Of a stretch of 64,000 bases of DNA, positions 21,748 to 33,100 are shown in pieces. Under the pieces are notes generated by a model. That model was not told the DNA's origin. It worked only from the letters and a program-made list of their open reading frames with translations, and ran no database searches. The stretch lies in NCBI GenBank assembly GCA_001592805.2, contig CP051139.1:1054001-1118000 (forward strand). The letters are read 5' to 3'. Position 1 is the first letter of the stretch. Every line of letters begins with the position of its first letter. A program made the position numbers and the translations under genes. Source of the DNA: Peltaster fructicola (Eukaryota; Ascomycota; Dothideomycetes).

Positions 21748-22236
21748 TGTCGCGTTGATCGAGGTCGCAAAGGTTTATGACGTTGAGACGAAGTCACAAG
21801 CGGTGAGCGAGCGAGAGATTGCGCAATCGCTGATAGTGGTCGTTGTATAGCTGTGTGAAGCGACTGTGGACTGCTGTGCGTGGTGTTGACGAGGCAAAGG
21901 AGTTTGCAACCAGCGAAACCAAACCACAGTGGTGGGTGGTTTGAAGTCAATATTCGAGAGGCTGGTTGCTATGCGGATAGAAGCTGCTTGTACGGAAGAG
22001 GTTGCATTAGCGCGACCATCCATCAACGGCAGCAACCTTACCGTAGATTTTATCCGACCACCAGACAATTGTTTGTGCTCGAGTGATCAGGGGTCTACGA
22101 ACCGGCGAACCATTATTTGACCTACAGAGCGGTCTGCATTAGCCGAAGTGAGGTCTCAGATTGCCTCTCCAACAGGATCTCCGTTGGTGCGCTGCCTTGA
22201 GTCTTCACCAAGGGCAGCATCAACAAGCATGCAAAC
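21748..22236. promoter_or_regulatory. Divergent promoter region, coiled-coil gene / LRR gene
   Basis: The 489 bp between two divergent ATG codons must carry both promoters. I see no clear TATA box or known operator; short frames here are not convincing. Confidence 0.5.
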
Positions 22237-25035
22237 ATGGACCGTGTGGATACTGCATCCCGACCTTCTGGCATTCCGCGAGCATCAAAGTTGCCCGTTT
22301 TGAGCAAGAGAAGCTCTCAGCTCTTCATCCCAGCTCAAGATGAGCCACCTACGACTACCCCTGCAATATCGCGTCTCGCCAAAAGGTCCTCTATAGCATC
22401 GCTGCCTCGACCGACCTCAGCCGTGCCGCAACGACCCAATGGCGTCCCTGCTCGGCCGACCAGGCCTCAAACAAGCATTAGAAGTGCATCAGCAAAGTCA
22501 TCAAGCTCAAACCTCGCGCTCACCAATAGAGATGATGATGGTGGCGACCAGTTGAGCTCTCTAGATAGCTTTCGTGCTTCTTCACGACAGAGCTCGTACG
22601 ATGAACACGACAATGGGGTCAGGAATCTGCCTGCAACGAAAGTACGCAAGTCGAGGCCGTCTTTATCAGATCGTGCAATGGAAAGCATACATGCAGTACC
22701 GACCACACCCAAGGACCGACGACAGTCGAACTTCTTCGTGGCCGACAGTCCTATGGCGTCAACACACCGACCCGGTTCCGTGCTGAGCAACACCACCAGT
22801 ACGACGAGCAGACCTGGCACGAGTGATGGAACATTCGTCAAGCCGGCTCCTCCAACAGCGATCAAGATGCCGATGAGTGCAAAGCCACTGTCTCGAGTGC
22901 CCTCGAACGGCTTCGGCTTCTCGCAGTCCGGTCGTCGAACCACGTCTCTTACTGCCAAGCTGCAGAGTGCGAGAGAAGTGCAGCCTGTGCGACATCCAGA
23001 GACAGCGCCAGCCGACGCCAAGTTATCGACTATTCGACATACAGTAACAGAGCCAAGCGAAGCAAAGTCAGTGGCCTCTTCATCAGCTCTTCGACAGCAA
23101 ATCGCCGCAGCTAAGGCTGCTGCGAAGAAGGTGCGAGAAAACCCGATTGACGCCTCACCTTGGGAGCCAGAGAGCAGCACGTTTGGTGATGTTGACCCAT
23201 TCAATCAGGTTCCAAAGGACGGTAAACACGTTCTACGTAACCGAATCAGGACAGCACGGCTCGACGGCAAGCTCAACATCGCGGCCCTACAACTGAAAGA
23301 AATACCCGAAGAAGTCATGACGATGTACAGCTCTGCATCAATCGAAGACAGTAAGATCAGCTGGGCCGAGCTTGTCGATCTCACCAAGTTCATCGCTGCT
23401 GACAACGAGCTTGAGATGATTGATGACAAAGTGTTCCCAGATCTTACTATGGAGGAACTACAGGACGAAGCGCACGGGAAAGATGGTCAATTTGGTGGCA
23501 TAGAGGTACTCGACCTGCACAGCAATTTGCTGTCATCAGTACCGCTCGGTCTGCGGCGGCTTGAAAGACTGACATCCTTGAGTCTCACTCATAACAGGCT
23601 CGACAACTCGAGCTTGGACACGATCTCTCAGATCAAGACGCTGAGAGAGCTTAGGATCGGCCATAATAGCATATCTGGTAATCTCCCATCTGCTATATGT
23701 TCGCTGAGCTATCTGGAAGTCCTAGACCTGCAAGCCAATCGATTACTGGCGCTACCTGAGGCGATTCGAGAACTGACACATCTACGAGTGCTCAATGTTA
23801 GCGCAAACCAGCTTACATCACTTCCCATGGACGCCATAGCCCATATACCATTGCACGAGCTCGACGCGAGTAGCAATGCGCTCATAGCAAGTCTCTTTCC
23901 TCTAGGAGGTGTCAGTCAGCACAGGAGCTTGAGATCACTCAATCTGGCGAACAACTCTTTGGCAGCCTTAACTTTCTCACAGGAACTGGATATGCCAGAA
24001 CTACAGACGCTGGACGTCACAAACAACCACCTGACACTCCTGCCACCTGTGAGCGGATGGCAGAAACTCACAACACTAACAGCGGGCGACAACAAGATAG
24101 CTGAGCTCCCGGCTGGCTTCGCGCAGCTCAAGCACTTGCGAATTGCAAATCTTACTGGAAACGAGCTCTATGTTCTACCGCCAGAGATAGCTTTGATGGA
24201 AAGCTTGACCACACTCGTCCTTGCGAGCAACCCATTGAGGCACAAGAAATACCTCACGATGGACGCTGCGGGCATCAAGCAGGATCTAAGAGCCTTCCTG
24301 GACCAGATTCCCGAGGACTACGACGATGAGGTGGCTTCGTGGGGCACAGCACCTGAGGACCCATCGTTCGTCAGTGGCTGGACGCTCAAGCCGGGTGGCA
24401 TTCTCGATCTATCGAATAGAGGACTGACAGACTCCGTCAATGATACTCTTGGCTCCTTTCTCAAGGCCAATGAAGTTCGACAGCTCAACCTGCAGGGCAA
24501 TAAGCTCACGACCATACCGCCGGCTCTGTGGCTCGGCCATAATTTGAGGTCATTAGACCTGTCGAACAACCCCCTGGAGGTGGACTACCTCACGGACGAG
24601 CTAGAACTACCAGCCCTCATTGAGCTCGCAGTGGCCAATTGTCGAATCACAAGATTGAGCCCGCTGATACATCATCTTCGAGCACCCGAGCTGCATTCGT
24701 TGCAGATTCATGGTAACCGATTGTCTGGAGCCGTACCAGATCTACACGAGGAGTACCCTCAGCTGATGACATTGCTGGCAGCAGACAACAAGTTCGAGTC
24801 TGTCTCCGCGGATGCCTTGCGAGGCTATAGCACTGTCGATCTGACCTCGAACGAACTGCAGAGTCTGCCAGCTGAAATAGGGCTGTTATGGGAGGAAGGA
24901 CTCAAGAGTTTTGAGGTCGGCCGTAATGCTTTCCGTGTACCTGGGCATAGAGTGCTTGAGAAGGGTACTCAGGCGACCATGAGATGGCTCAAAGATCGAA
25001 TCAAGATCACTACAGACGAGATGGACGCTGAGTGA
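22237..25035 (+). CDS. Large leucine-rich repeat protein (LRRC40-like)
   Basis: Single-exon gene for 932 residues. The N-terminal ~340 residues are disordered, rich in Ser, Arg and Pro. From about residue 410 to 905 there are many typical LRR units of the form LxxLxLxxNxL, such as VLDLHSNLLSSVPLGL, LTSLSLTHNRL, VLDLQANRLLALPEAI, LRVLNVSANQLTSLP and LTTLVLASNPL. A second LRR block follows a short acidic spacer (QIPEDYDDEVASWGTAPED). The layout matches fungal proteins annotated as LRRC40-like; these act as binding scaffolds and no enzyme domain is present. No signal peptide or membrane segment is visible, so it is probably cytosolic or nuclear. Function is unknown. Confidence 0.88.
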   Translation: MDRVDTASRPSGIPRASKLPVLSKRSSQLFIPAQDEPPTTTPAISRLAKRSSIASLPRPTSAVPQRPNGVPARPTRPQTSIRSASAKSSSSNLALTNRDDDGGDQLSSLDSFRASSRQSSYDEHDNGVRNLPATKVRKSRPSLSDRAMESIHAVPTTPKDRRQSNFFVADSPMASTHRPGSVLSNTTSTTSRPGTSDGTFVKPAPPTAIKMPMSAKPLSRVPSNGFGFSQSGRRTTSLTAKLQSAREVQPVRHPETAPADAKLSTIRHTVTEPSEAKSVASSSALRQQIAAAKAAAKKVRENPIDASPWEPESSTFGDVDPFNQVPKDGKHVLRNRIRTARLDGKLNIAALQLKEIPEEVMTMYSSASIEDSKISWAELVDLTKFIAADNELEMIDDKVFPDLTMEELQDEAHGKDGQFGGIEVLDLHSNLLSSVPLGLRRLERLTSLSLTHNRLDNSSLDTISQIKTLRELRIGHNSISGNLPSAICSLSYLEVLDLQANRLLALPEAIRELTHLRVLNVSANQLTSLPMDAIAHIPLHELDASSNALIASLFPLGGVSQHRSLRSLNLANNSLAALTFSQELDMPELQTLDVTNNHLTLLPPVSGWQKLTTLTAGDNKIAELPAGFAQLKHLRIANLTGNELYVLPPEIALMESLTTLVLASNPLRHKKYLTMDAAGIKQDLRAFLDQIPEDYDDEVASWGTAPEDPSFVSGWTLKPGGILDLSNRGLTDSVNDTLGSFLKANEVRQLNLQGNKLTTIPPALWLGHNLRSLDLSNNPLEVDYLTDELELPALIELAVANCRITRLSPLIHHLRAPELHSLQIHGNRLSGAVPDLHEEYPQLMTLLAADNKFESVSADALRGYSTVDLTSNELQSLPAEIGLLWEEGLKSFEVGRNAFRVPGHRVLEKGTQATMRWLKDRIKITTDEMDAE

Positions 25036-25379
25036 GATAGTACGCATCGTGAGCAACACCTCCCTAATGCATCTTTGTGCTCGAAATGTGTGATCGCTGT
25101 CATCGCACGTAGCAATCCTCGATGAGCTGATCGAGGTCCAGCGCCTGAGTTGCAGCCTTGAGCAATCTTGAAGATCTTATAAGGCTTGTCCAGTGATCCT
25201 TCGGCCTGCACGGTCCCAGCAACAATTTTGTGGTCGTACGATGATCTAGCCAATCAGCGAGCGGTTGCTCCTGATATATTTGACCTCAATGCACTTCTCA
25301 CCAGCATCATTGATCCTGTCTTGCATACCTGCTTAATTCTATTCTGTCACTCCTTCACGTTGGTCCGTTAGACCATTAC
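25036..25379. promoter_or_regulatory. Intergenic region upstream of ERG2
   Basis: This 344-bp interval holds the LRR gene's 3' end and the ERG2 promoter. No sterol-response element or TATA box could be assigned with confidence. Confidence 0.4.
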
Positions 25380-26089
25380 ATGATCATGAATCTCCGGTTC
25401 CTCTCCTTTCTCGTTGCAATTGTTGCAGCTCTATACGGCATAGTCTCATATCTCGAGACCAGACTAGAAGACTTCTACGTCTTCTCTCCTACTCAACTGC
25501 ATGAAGTTGCAAAGAAGGCCATCGTCAACCACGGAGACGACACACGAGCTGTCGTTGCGGACATTGTTGGACAGCTGCAGCAATCAAGTGCGAAAGCTTA
25601 CCTGAGCACCAATGAAGAATGGGTCTTCAACAATGCCGGAGGTGCTATGGGTGCTATGTACATCATACATGCCAGTGAGTGTGGGAGGAAGTCCTGAGCT
25701 AATGTACGCTGACCATACCGTAAGGTGTCACTGAGTATTTGATCATCTTTGGTACTGCTGTTGGCACAGAAGGCCACACAGGTCGACACACAGCAGACGA
25801 CTACTTCCACATCCTTCGTGGTGAACAAACAGCCTACGTTCCTGGCGAGTACGAGCCAGAGCGTTACCCACAAGGCTCAGTACACCATCTCCGCCGTGGC
25901 GAGGTCAAGCAGTACAAGATGGACAACACTTGTTTTGCCCTCGAGTACGCTCGCGGCTGGATCCCGCCTATGCTCTTCTTCGGTTTCGCAGACGGCCTCT
26001 CATCAACACTCGATTTCCCAACTCTCTGGATGACGACACGGGTGACAGGAGCTCAAATGATTGGAAATCTTCTCATTGGCAAGTTCTAA
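25380..26089 (+). CDS. ERG2: C-8 sterol isomerase ERG2
   Basis: Ergosterol-pathway enzyme of the ER membrane that moves the C8=C9 double bond of fecosterol to C7=C8; homologous to the animal sigma-1 receptor. Two exons, 25380-25674 and 25725-26089, are joined over a 50-nt intron (GTGAGT donor, GCTGAC branch, AAG acceptor), restoring [19 protein letters not shown]. The product has 219 residues, the usual length. An N-terminal hydrophobic segment ([16 protein letters not shown]) is the membrane anchor. Family landmarks are [49 protein letters not shown] and a C-terminal hydrophobic part, [17 protein letters not shown] second in-frame ATG two codons downstream is an equally good start. It is converging with the next gene, with 160 bp between stops. 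Confidence 0.96.
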
Positions 26090-26249
26090 TACAACTAGAT
26101 GATGTGTATTCCCCTCTATACCGATCGTCAATAGGCCGTATACACATTGAAGTTAATAAAGAAACAGCAAATCTCTGCTGTATTTTTGGGTAGTCCTTTT
26201 TTGTCACAGCACAAAAGCCTGTCTGTGCTGCTATTAAGTGCTTTCGCAA

Positions 26250-27962
26250 TCAAATCTTCTTGCGGTTCGTCTTGCCACGCTCTTGACTCGAGATGGGCTC
26301 ATCTGGCATGCACCATCCTCGCATGCGCTTGGCGGTGCGCTTTTCTGACTGGTTAGGTGGTGGGATCCAGCTGTCTTTCGCCAGGTGGTGTCGACGAGTC
26401 GCTGCAGCAGGACCGCCGACATCAAGCTTCCAGTCCATCTGGCCGGGAAGTGTTTGGTCTCGGGCTAGCATGTGCAGATACCAGAGTGCAATGCCCACAG
26501 TCATCTGAAGACTTCCGTCTGCAGCAGGACCGTGCGCAGAGATAGAGATTGGCTTTGATAATTCAAGGAAGCCAAACAGTGGTGGTTCGCCCGGAGCATT
26601 TGGTCCGCCGGCTCGGACACATACAAGCTCGATCTCGCTGACAATGAAGCCATAGCGGCAGCTGTGATCGCGCATTTGCTTGTGTAGTGCAGCAAGACCA
26701 CGAAGATACTCGATCCGCTTTACTGGATCTTCTCCTCGCATGCCGGAGTTCCATTCCTCGAAGCCTCGGACGATGCCGACCACTCGACCACGACCGTTGC
26801 CGTAGATCGTCTTCTCTGTGTCCGAGCAGTAGTTGGATACGAACTCAGGCTGTGATCGCGAAGCTGCGCCCGGCGTGAGTGAGCGAGCCGCCAAGTGATG
26901 ACTGCGGCCTTGTGCGATGGCAAGTGCAGCATTGAGCTTGTAGAGGTGATGCGATGAGCACAGCTCTGCCAGCTGCACGCGTGTGTCTGGATTGAGGTTG
27001 ACACGACCTGGCTCTGGCAGTGAGGAGGAGTCTACAGAGCAGTCGAGCAGTGCGGCGAATCCATCGATCGAGAGGATCGTGTTGACGTTGAAGTCAGACC
27101 ACTCGTAGACATTGCGGACATCCCACCAAAAGCTATCGCCGTTTCTCTCAACCATGACCTGCTTGAGAGTCTGAGGCGTCGGATTGGCTCGGGTTAGATA
27201 GGAGCGAAGACTCGTCTGTTGCACGTCTGGCTGAGGCATCTCTACCTCCACTGACAGCCTCGACTTGGCGATCGGGCTTGTGTTGCGAGATCGCACTGGA
27301 TAGTTCTGAGCGGTGCCATTGAGCATTGCCATCGGAGCGAGGTGGCTCATAGCATCAGCTGTGCAGGAAAGTCCAGGAGGCTGTGGTGTCGGGCTCTGGC
27401 GATACGTCGGATAGCGGTACTTGTTCAATTGCGATGCATCGATGCTGCTAGCAGAAGTGTTGCGCGAATGCGACCTGACTGTCGTTATTGGTGACACAAT
27501 TGGCTGCGCTGTGTTTGACTCAGGAGCCACTTGAAGCATCGAGTAGGTCTGTCGCGGCGGTGCTGATGCCGGTGCGCCGAAATCGAAGAAGTCGGCGGGT
27601 GTGAAGCCATTGTACGATGTGACTGGCAGCTGGCCGCCGAATTGCATTGGATAGCCGTTGCTGCATGGCAATGATTGTGTTCGCTGATGGCCAAGATGTC
27701 GCGCGATTGCCGGAGCTCGTTCCATAACTTGATCCTGCGTTCGGACTCGCGGAATGAGCTTGGGACCGCATTCTTTGAGCCTAGCAGGAGACTTGCTAGG
27801 AGGCGTTGACTCTGCAGTCAAAGCAGACTGAGGTGACCAGTCCTGGCTGAGGTAAGTGACAGCTGTACCAACACTGCCGGTAGTGCATGGCAGATCCAGG
27901 AACTCGTCGATCTCAAGGGTGGGAGGAGTGGTCTGCTGGTGACCCATGATTACAGTATGCAT
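26250..27962 (-). CDS. Conserved-looking fungal protein, function unknown
   Basis: Single-exon gene for 570 residues; the alternative ATG at 27947 (MGHQQTTPPTLEIDEFLDL) would give 565 and looks like an equally good start. I do not recognise a named domain. The first ~270 residues are low complexity with Ser/Pro stretches. The second half looks like a folded domain, with NGDSFWWDVRNVYEWSDFNV, ILSIDGFAALLDCSV, RVVGIVRGFEEWNSGMRGED, YGFIVSEIELVCVRAGG and GIALWYLHMLARDQ. The end is basic (KRTAKRMRG, ERGKTNRKKI), which could direct it to the nucleus. No signal peptide or membrane segment. The gene is real by length and single-frame openness; any role would be a guess. Confidence 0.8.
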   Translation of the reverse strand: MHTVIMGHQQTTPPTLEIDEFLDLPCTTGSVGTAVTYLSQDWSPQSALTAESTPPSKSPARLKECGPKLIPRVRTQDQVMERAPAIARHLGHQRTQSLPCSNGYPMQFGGQLPVTSYNGFTPADFFDFGAPASAPPRQTYSMLQVAPESNTAQPIVSPITTVRSHSRNTSASSIDASQLNKYRYPTYRQSPTPQPPGLSCTADAMSHLAPMAMLNGTAQNYPVRSRNTSPIAKSRLSVEVEMPQPDVQQTSLRSYLTRANPTPQTLKQVMVERNGDSFWWDVRNVYEWSDFNVNTILSIDGFAALLDCSVDSSSLPEPGRVNLNPDTRVQLAELCSSHHLYKLNAALAIAQGRSHHLAARSLTPGAASRSQPEFVSNYCSDTEKTIYGNGRGRVVGIVRGFEEWNSGMRGEDPVKRIEYLRGLAALHKQMRDHSCRYGFIVSEIELVCVRAGGPNAPGEPPLFGFLELSKPISISAHGPAADGSLQMTVGIALWYLHMLARDQTLPGQMDWKLDVGGPAAATRRHHLAKDSWIPPPNQSEKRTAKRMRGWCMPDEPISSQERGKTNRKKI

Positions 27963-29001
27963 TCTGCCAGAGAATGGGTTAAGATTAGATTAAGAGAAGG
28001 TGCTAGGGATTGGAGACCGGCTCCAATAGGTAATGCAACAACGAAAGGAAGAAGCACCAAACACAAGGAGACTCGTGAGGCTCGTGACGAAAGGTCGAAC
28101 TGCCTAGCAGGACCGTTAAGGATATCTGAGAAGAAGGAGTAGGAAGGACGATCCTGTTGGGAGTGGAGGTGTTCTATATACGCGCAGTGCTGGAGGGAGC
28201 GCGACTGTCCAACGAACGCTGTACTCAAGCACAACTCTGACGGATGGAGTCGTGTCATGCACAATCTGAAACGCACCAACCTGGGATGTGAATGCTGAAT
28301 AGAGTATATCCGCACGAGCCTAGACCAGTATTCCTAGCTCTTCCTGGGCATACGCGACCTCTCCTCGTTATGCTCAAGGATCTAAAATGGGTCTCAGATC
28401 GTGGCTATGACAATTTACGCGGCGCATATCGTTGTAGTAGTGCTGGGAGGGATTGCTGATCTGCGCAAGCGAGTGCATAGCGCTGTGGACGGTCGCCGAA
28501 TCCAGGCGCCCACGAAGATGAAACGGCGTAAAGGATGCATCTAGCGGCACAGTGCATGCTCGGGCGCGTTGATGAAGATGAAAGAGCTGAGATGAGGAGA
28601 GACAAGGCGGCGCTTAGAACGAGGTGGATATACTTCCTTCGAACGACGCTGATTGGCTGTATCGACGTCGGCTTGCATTAGCAGACGATCAAACACGCGC
28701 CGCACACTGTCGACAGTTTCAGAATTAGATACTGGAGCAGCAATGCATGACTCTGCGTTGTTTCATGACGGGTCGCGTCTGAGACGTGCTGAAGAAGAAA
28801 ACTCTGCACACAGACACGACGCGACATGGATGCACGTGACATGACCATGGCCCGAAGACTTAGGCGCGCGCTCTAAGGGCAGGCTCAGCGTCACGCTGAG
28901 CCAGACTTCTGAGTAGTGAGCAGATATGTTACATAGTTTGAACACTATTTGAGAGTCTATCCTCCTCGCTATGCTCGCAATATCATTAGTTTTGACAAAG
29001 A
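27963..29001. other. Intergenic interval, no gene seen
   Basis: About 1 kb between the unknown protein's start and the MscS-channel gene's stop, both on the minus strand. It contains a promoter and a 3' untranslated region. Short open frames (up to 121 codons at 27950-28315 on -) have no recognisable content. Confidence 0.5.
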
Positions 29002-31751
29002 TTACACGCCCGAATATGGCCTCATGTTACCAAAAGGGTCTTCCTCGTCCTCTGGGACCGGTGGTGGCGCTATCGGCTTCCTGGTGAGACTGTCCGAGCG
29101 ATCTCGATGCATCGGAGACATCTGGCTCATCTCGGTGTACGCTGGCTGTGGTACAGCCGACTGATATGGCGAAGGTGCCATTGTGTTGGGTCCAGCCTGG
29201 TATGAAGGGCTGGAATACTGTGGAGCGCCGTACCCTCGTGGTGTATATGTCGATGACAAGCTCGTTGGCTCTTCGATTGTGGGAACGCCTGGGGTCTGCA
29301 TAGCGCCGACCTTACGCTTGCCCTTGGTGCTTTCGCGTCTTAAGAGACCACGTACATCGTCGAGGCTGCCGTGGTCGAAGCTCATGCGGCCGAGAGTACT
29401 GTTGTCGTCGCGGCTCGATGTCCATGCACTGTCTCGTGTAGCATCAACTCCAGGGTTACGCGAGGTCAGGCTGTCGACGATCTTGTTCTCATCTGCTGTG
29501 AGTCCTGCACCAGAACCAGGCGCATCGTTGGTCTTCTTGGGCGGTATCAATCGTGCTGCTGCTTTGCCATCCGCGGCCTTCTTGGCGTTATCCTTGGCTT
29601 CAGTATCGTTGATGGACACTGAGTAGTTCGGGTTGGCTGCGCTACCTTGTGCCTCACCGCCGCCACCTGGAGCATAGATCGGCACTGCTCTGAGGGCAGA
29701 CACAAGAGCACACATGAATTTGCTTCTTCTAGCAGCGCGGAGCGTCTCATTCGACCAGTTGCTCTTATGCTTGACCTCCACCTTGAGCTCAAGTTTGCTC
29801 ATATCAGTGGTGCCAAGTACCTCCACTTCGAAGTCTGGCTGGAAATCGCGGGAGTTGTCCTTATCTGTAACGAACTTGTGTAGTTCAGTCTTGAGGATTT
29901 GAATGTCTTCGAAGCTGGTGTCGAATGACACGAAGATGTGTACTTGCTCAGCCATGACCTTGCTTCGGGTGACGTTCTCGATGAAGAGTGTGTTAAGAAC
30001 AATGTTTGGTGTCTGTTTGATGTAAGCTGGGTCTGACAGTGACGAGCGAATGGACTTACCTGTACGAGTCGACCAACACCCGCGCCAGTGACGCGGCGGA
30101 AGACTGTGAATAGCAAGCTGATGTGCTCAACAACATACTGATCGGCACCAATATCAACACGATCGCCGATATCGTATGGGTGCTTGACAAAGAGGAAGAT
30201 GCATGATCCAAGGACTTCCTGGCAGGTGGCAGCGAAGACGAAGGACAGTGAGAGAAGAGCTGTTCCAGTGGTAGCCAAAGTTGTCGTAAAGCTAGAGTTG
30301 AGGAATGCGACAAAGACGAAGACGACAGCAACGAGGACGACAGCCATCAGAAGCCGATCCAGCACGTTAATGGCCTGGTCGACATCATGCATGCTGTTGG
30401 CAATAGACTTGCGCTCACGGCTGAACTCACAGACGGTCATGATCATCTCGTCGAGAGAGATGTCACCATTGCCATCCTGATCGAGTGCTGCAAAGGCTTC
30501 CTCTGCGTCCTGCTCGCGGCCTGAGCCAAGGACTTCGACCAGGTCTTCCAGTGCAAGTGATTCGTGACCCTCAACAACGAACGACATCCAGATGCGCTTT
30601 GCGAGTGCTTCAGACGTGCGTCGTCTCTCCAATGCGCTGACAACAATCGAATGAGAGCTGTTGGGATTGAATACCTCCTTGCCAGTGACTTCCTGTGCGA
30701 TGTTGCCGAACGCAGAGGTGATCTTGTCTCCATATCGGCCAACATCCTGAATCAGACGGAGTGGTGTACGAATGCCGGAGATCTGACGTATATGATGTTT
30801 GCCTTGAACCTTGGCGAGGTTAAGCTGGTCAGCAATGTTGTAGTCCTCCTCGGCGAACTCGTTGCAGTACGCTGGGAACAGCTTGATGGATGCTTCGTGC
30901 AGTAGGCCAAGTAGATGTACGTTTCTCTTAGACTCTTTGATGCGAGAGTTGAATTGCTTTCGATGGTAGTTGATGGAGATCAGCTGGACAATGAGCTTCT
31001 CAAACAGGAAGATCAAAGAGCACACAAGGAATGCAGCTAGAACTTTCTGCACCACATTCTGCCAATCCTGTGGTGTCGAATCCTCGCCCTGCATCTTGGT
31101 CATCAATGGGATGAACGTTGAGAGCGACGCGAGTGCCCATCCAACCAAAGATAGTGGTATTTCGAGTGACTTGATGACGAGAGCATACTTGCGAATGCCT
31201 GAGTTGACGACTCCCACCAGAACTTGAAAGATGAATGGCAGAAAGTGTGCGACCAGCTTGGATACCCACAAGCTGAGCCACACGATCTCTATCCATGTGA
31301 AGAACCAGACGATGCGTACACCAGCAAGCTTTGCGTCTGGAGCTGCGGTCGCTCCTACGATGATAGGAATGGCGATCATCAATGCCAATGGCAGAACATA
31401 GAGAAAGTACCGTGTGATGATGCTGAAGTTCAGGATCTTGGTGTATATTCTACCCATCGTGGTGATGGTGTCTTCCTCTCCGTCGTATCCAATGGTCGGT
31501 TTCTGTGTTGCATCCGCTCTGTGTCTGCGTCCACGAAATGTGCTTCGCTTTTCGTTGTATGGCTGCGAATGGGACTGACCGTATCCCAGACTGGGCTTTC
31601 GCAGACCACTGCTTTGTGTAGGAACTTGCTCAAGAGGTATATCGATTGTGGCATCATTGTTTGCCATGCTGTACTGCTGGTCATTCGGTAATGGATGAAA
31701 TCCCTCTTTCGAGAAGGGTGTCCTGGTGGAAGGGCGTGGTCCCAAAGACAT
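29002..31751 (-). CDS. EF-hand MscS-family mechanosensitive channel (Msy-type)
   Basis: Stretch-activated ion channel of the ER or other endomembrane, related to S. pombe Msy1/Msy2, which handle calcium on hypo-osmotic shock. Two exons, 30060-31751 and 29002-30012, joined over a 47-nt intron restore the segment LVQTPNIVLNTLFIENVTRSK, which spans the MscS beta-domain (quoted in part). The product has 900 residues. After a basic N-terminus come several membrane segments (for example FLYVLPLALMIAIPIIVGA and IVWLSLWVSKLVAHFLPFIF), one EF-hand with the loop DQDGNGDISLDE near residue 425, then the pore-lining helix and MscS domain (FVKHPYDIGDRVDIGADQY). The C-terminus is long, disordered and Pro/Ser-rich. 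A tandem pair of CAG sites exists at the acceptor, but only the one at 30013 gives the conserved frame. Confidence 0.93.
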
Positions 31752-33100
31752 GTCTTGTATTGATGTGTCTCTGCGACTGACAGATTATATGGGTTGTCTG
31801 CAGTGATCGTGGTTGGGAGTGCCAACAATGGGTTGGTCACTTGTTGGTTTTTGTACACTGAAACGAAGACCCTAGTCCCTACGCAACGGGTGGAGACAAT
31901 GCTGCTGGTGTGGAATGAAAGGCTGTGCAGGCAAGCTATGTGAAGAAGAATTGAGGTCGCTCTATTTGCCAACAGAACGAGCTCAATGCAACGGTAATGT
32001 TGCACGCACTTCGGGCATTTGCTCGAGCACAGAAAAATGTGTACACGAGAAATGATGCAACAGCGCAGATCTCATGCTGTAATCTGATGCTATATTCAGT
32101 TCGTGGCGTGGCTCATGCAGGTGTAGCGTCAGGGGCGCCACTCGAAAATTCTCCACAGCATTACGAACACCACCTCATCCTTGGAAGCGATCTCTTTGAC
32201 CTCCACGATGGCCATTGACTAGCCTCACATAGCTATATCGACTGTCGCTAGAGCAGTACCACGAACCCATTCTATGATCGCCTCAGTCACCATAAGTACA
32301 GCTTCATGGCTCCATATCGCTCAGAAACGATCCCAGCCTACACTGGCGAGAGTCCGTCCTCCATGCACCACAAAAGACACTGATTAGCGTCCGTGATTGA
32401 CTGCATGTCAGCGTACGAGCTCTGACAGCTGACGGCATAGTATCACGAATATCAGCATAATTTCATCTCATCCTTAGTCTTTCCTGCAGACTTCTACTCA
32501 CTTCGCCTTTGTGTTAGACCACTGCAAGTAGCCGCAGAAATAAGGATGTGTCTCGCAGCTGTCGGCACAAGCTTTCACCAACTGAGCATATCAGTAGGAA
32601 AGGGTGCTGGATGGCACGGCAATGAACAACCTTTCAACGATGACCAGCACGAAGAAACGGCAGACGTTCTTCCGCAATAGCAGCACTCGTGATGCCTTCG
32701 ACTTCAGCAAGACAGAATACCTCATACTACACTTCCTCTTCACGACGGCAAGCCACAGATCGACAGAAGACAACAAGAACTGTACATATCCCTCCTCAGA
32801 GACAGCATGAACATTGTCCACACCAGAAGGTTTGTCTCCGATGATACTGAGAGTCACTGGAGTAGCGCCTGACACCAGTACGCGTGTGTCGTTGATGTCC
32901 ATACTGCTGCAAAGCGCCTGTCGCTGCAACAGTCCAGCCTTGGCCACGCATCGTGAGCTCTGTACGTGGATCTTCAGAAAAAGGTCATCTGCAAGCAGCA
33001 TGTCATCTGGATACCGAATCGTATGTTGCAAAGCTAAGTAGTGTACACAGTTTTATCCTCTCCAGCCCATGTATGCCTATACTGTACACTCTTCATACAA
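31752..33100. other. Intergenic interval with possible unresolved small gene
   Basis: This 1.35-kb stretch separates the channel gene's start from the 3' end of the bL9m gene. Most of it looks non-coding. On the minus strand between about 33030 and 32498 there are fragments that look coding, in different frames (see the separate entry), but I could not fix a full model. Confidence 0.45.
32498..33031 (-). CDS. Possible small multi-exon gene, unresolved
   Basis: Weak candidate. The minus strand holds an open frame at 32591-33031 with no ATG at its start. Inside it, another frame carries the protein-like stretch EVEGITSAAIAEERLPFLRA up to a GTCATC donor near 32645. Beyond an acceptor at 32582 (CTACTGATATGCTCAG) one frame reads LVKACADSCETHPYFCGYLQ and ends at TGA at 32498-32500, a cysteine-spaced end that could be secreted; the other frame reads VGESLCRQLRDTSLFLRLL. 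The frames do not agree on one clean model, and no start exon is evident. It could be a short real gene, a pseudogene or chance. Confidence 0.2.

Noticed and set aside
22467-23204. 245-codon antisense frame under the LRR gene
   Set aside because: It is the reverse of the Ser/Arg/Pro-rich coding region of the LRR gene; such shadows are expected from codon bias.
30013-30059. Alternative acceptor at the upstream CAG in the channel gene intron
   Set aside because: Only the acceptor next to 30012 restores the conserved VQTPNIVLN sequence; the other shifts frame.
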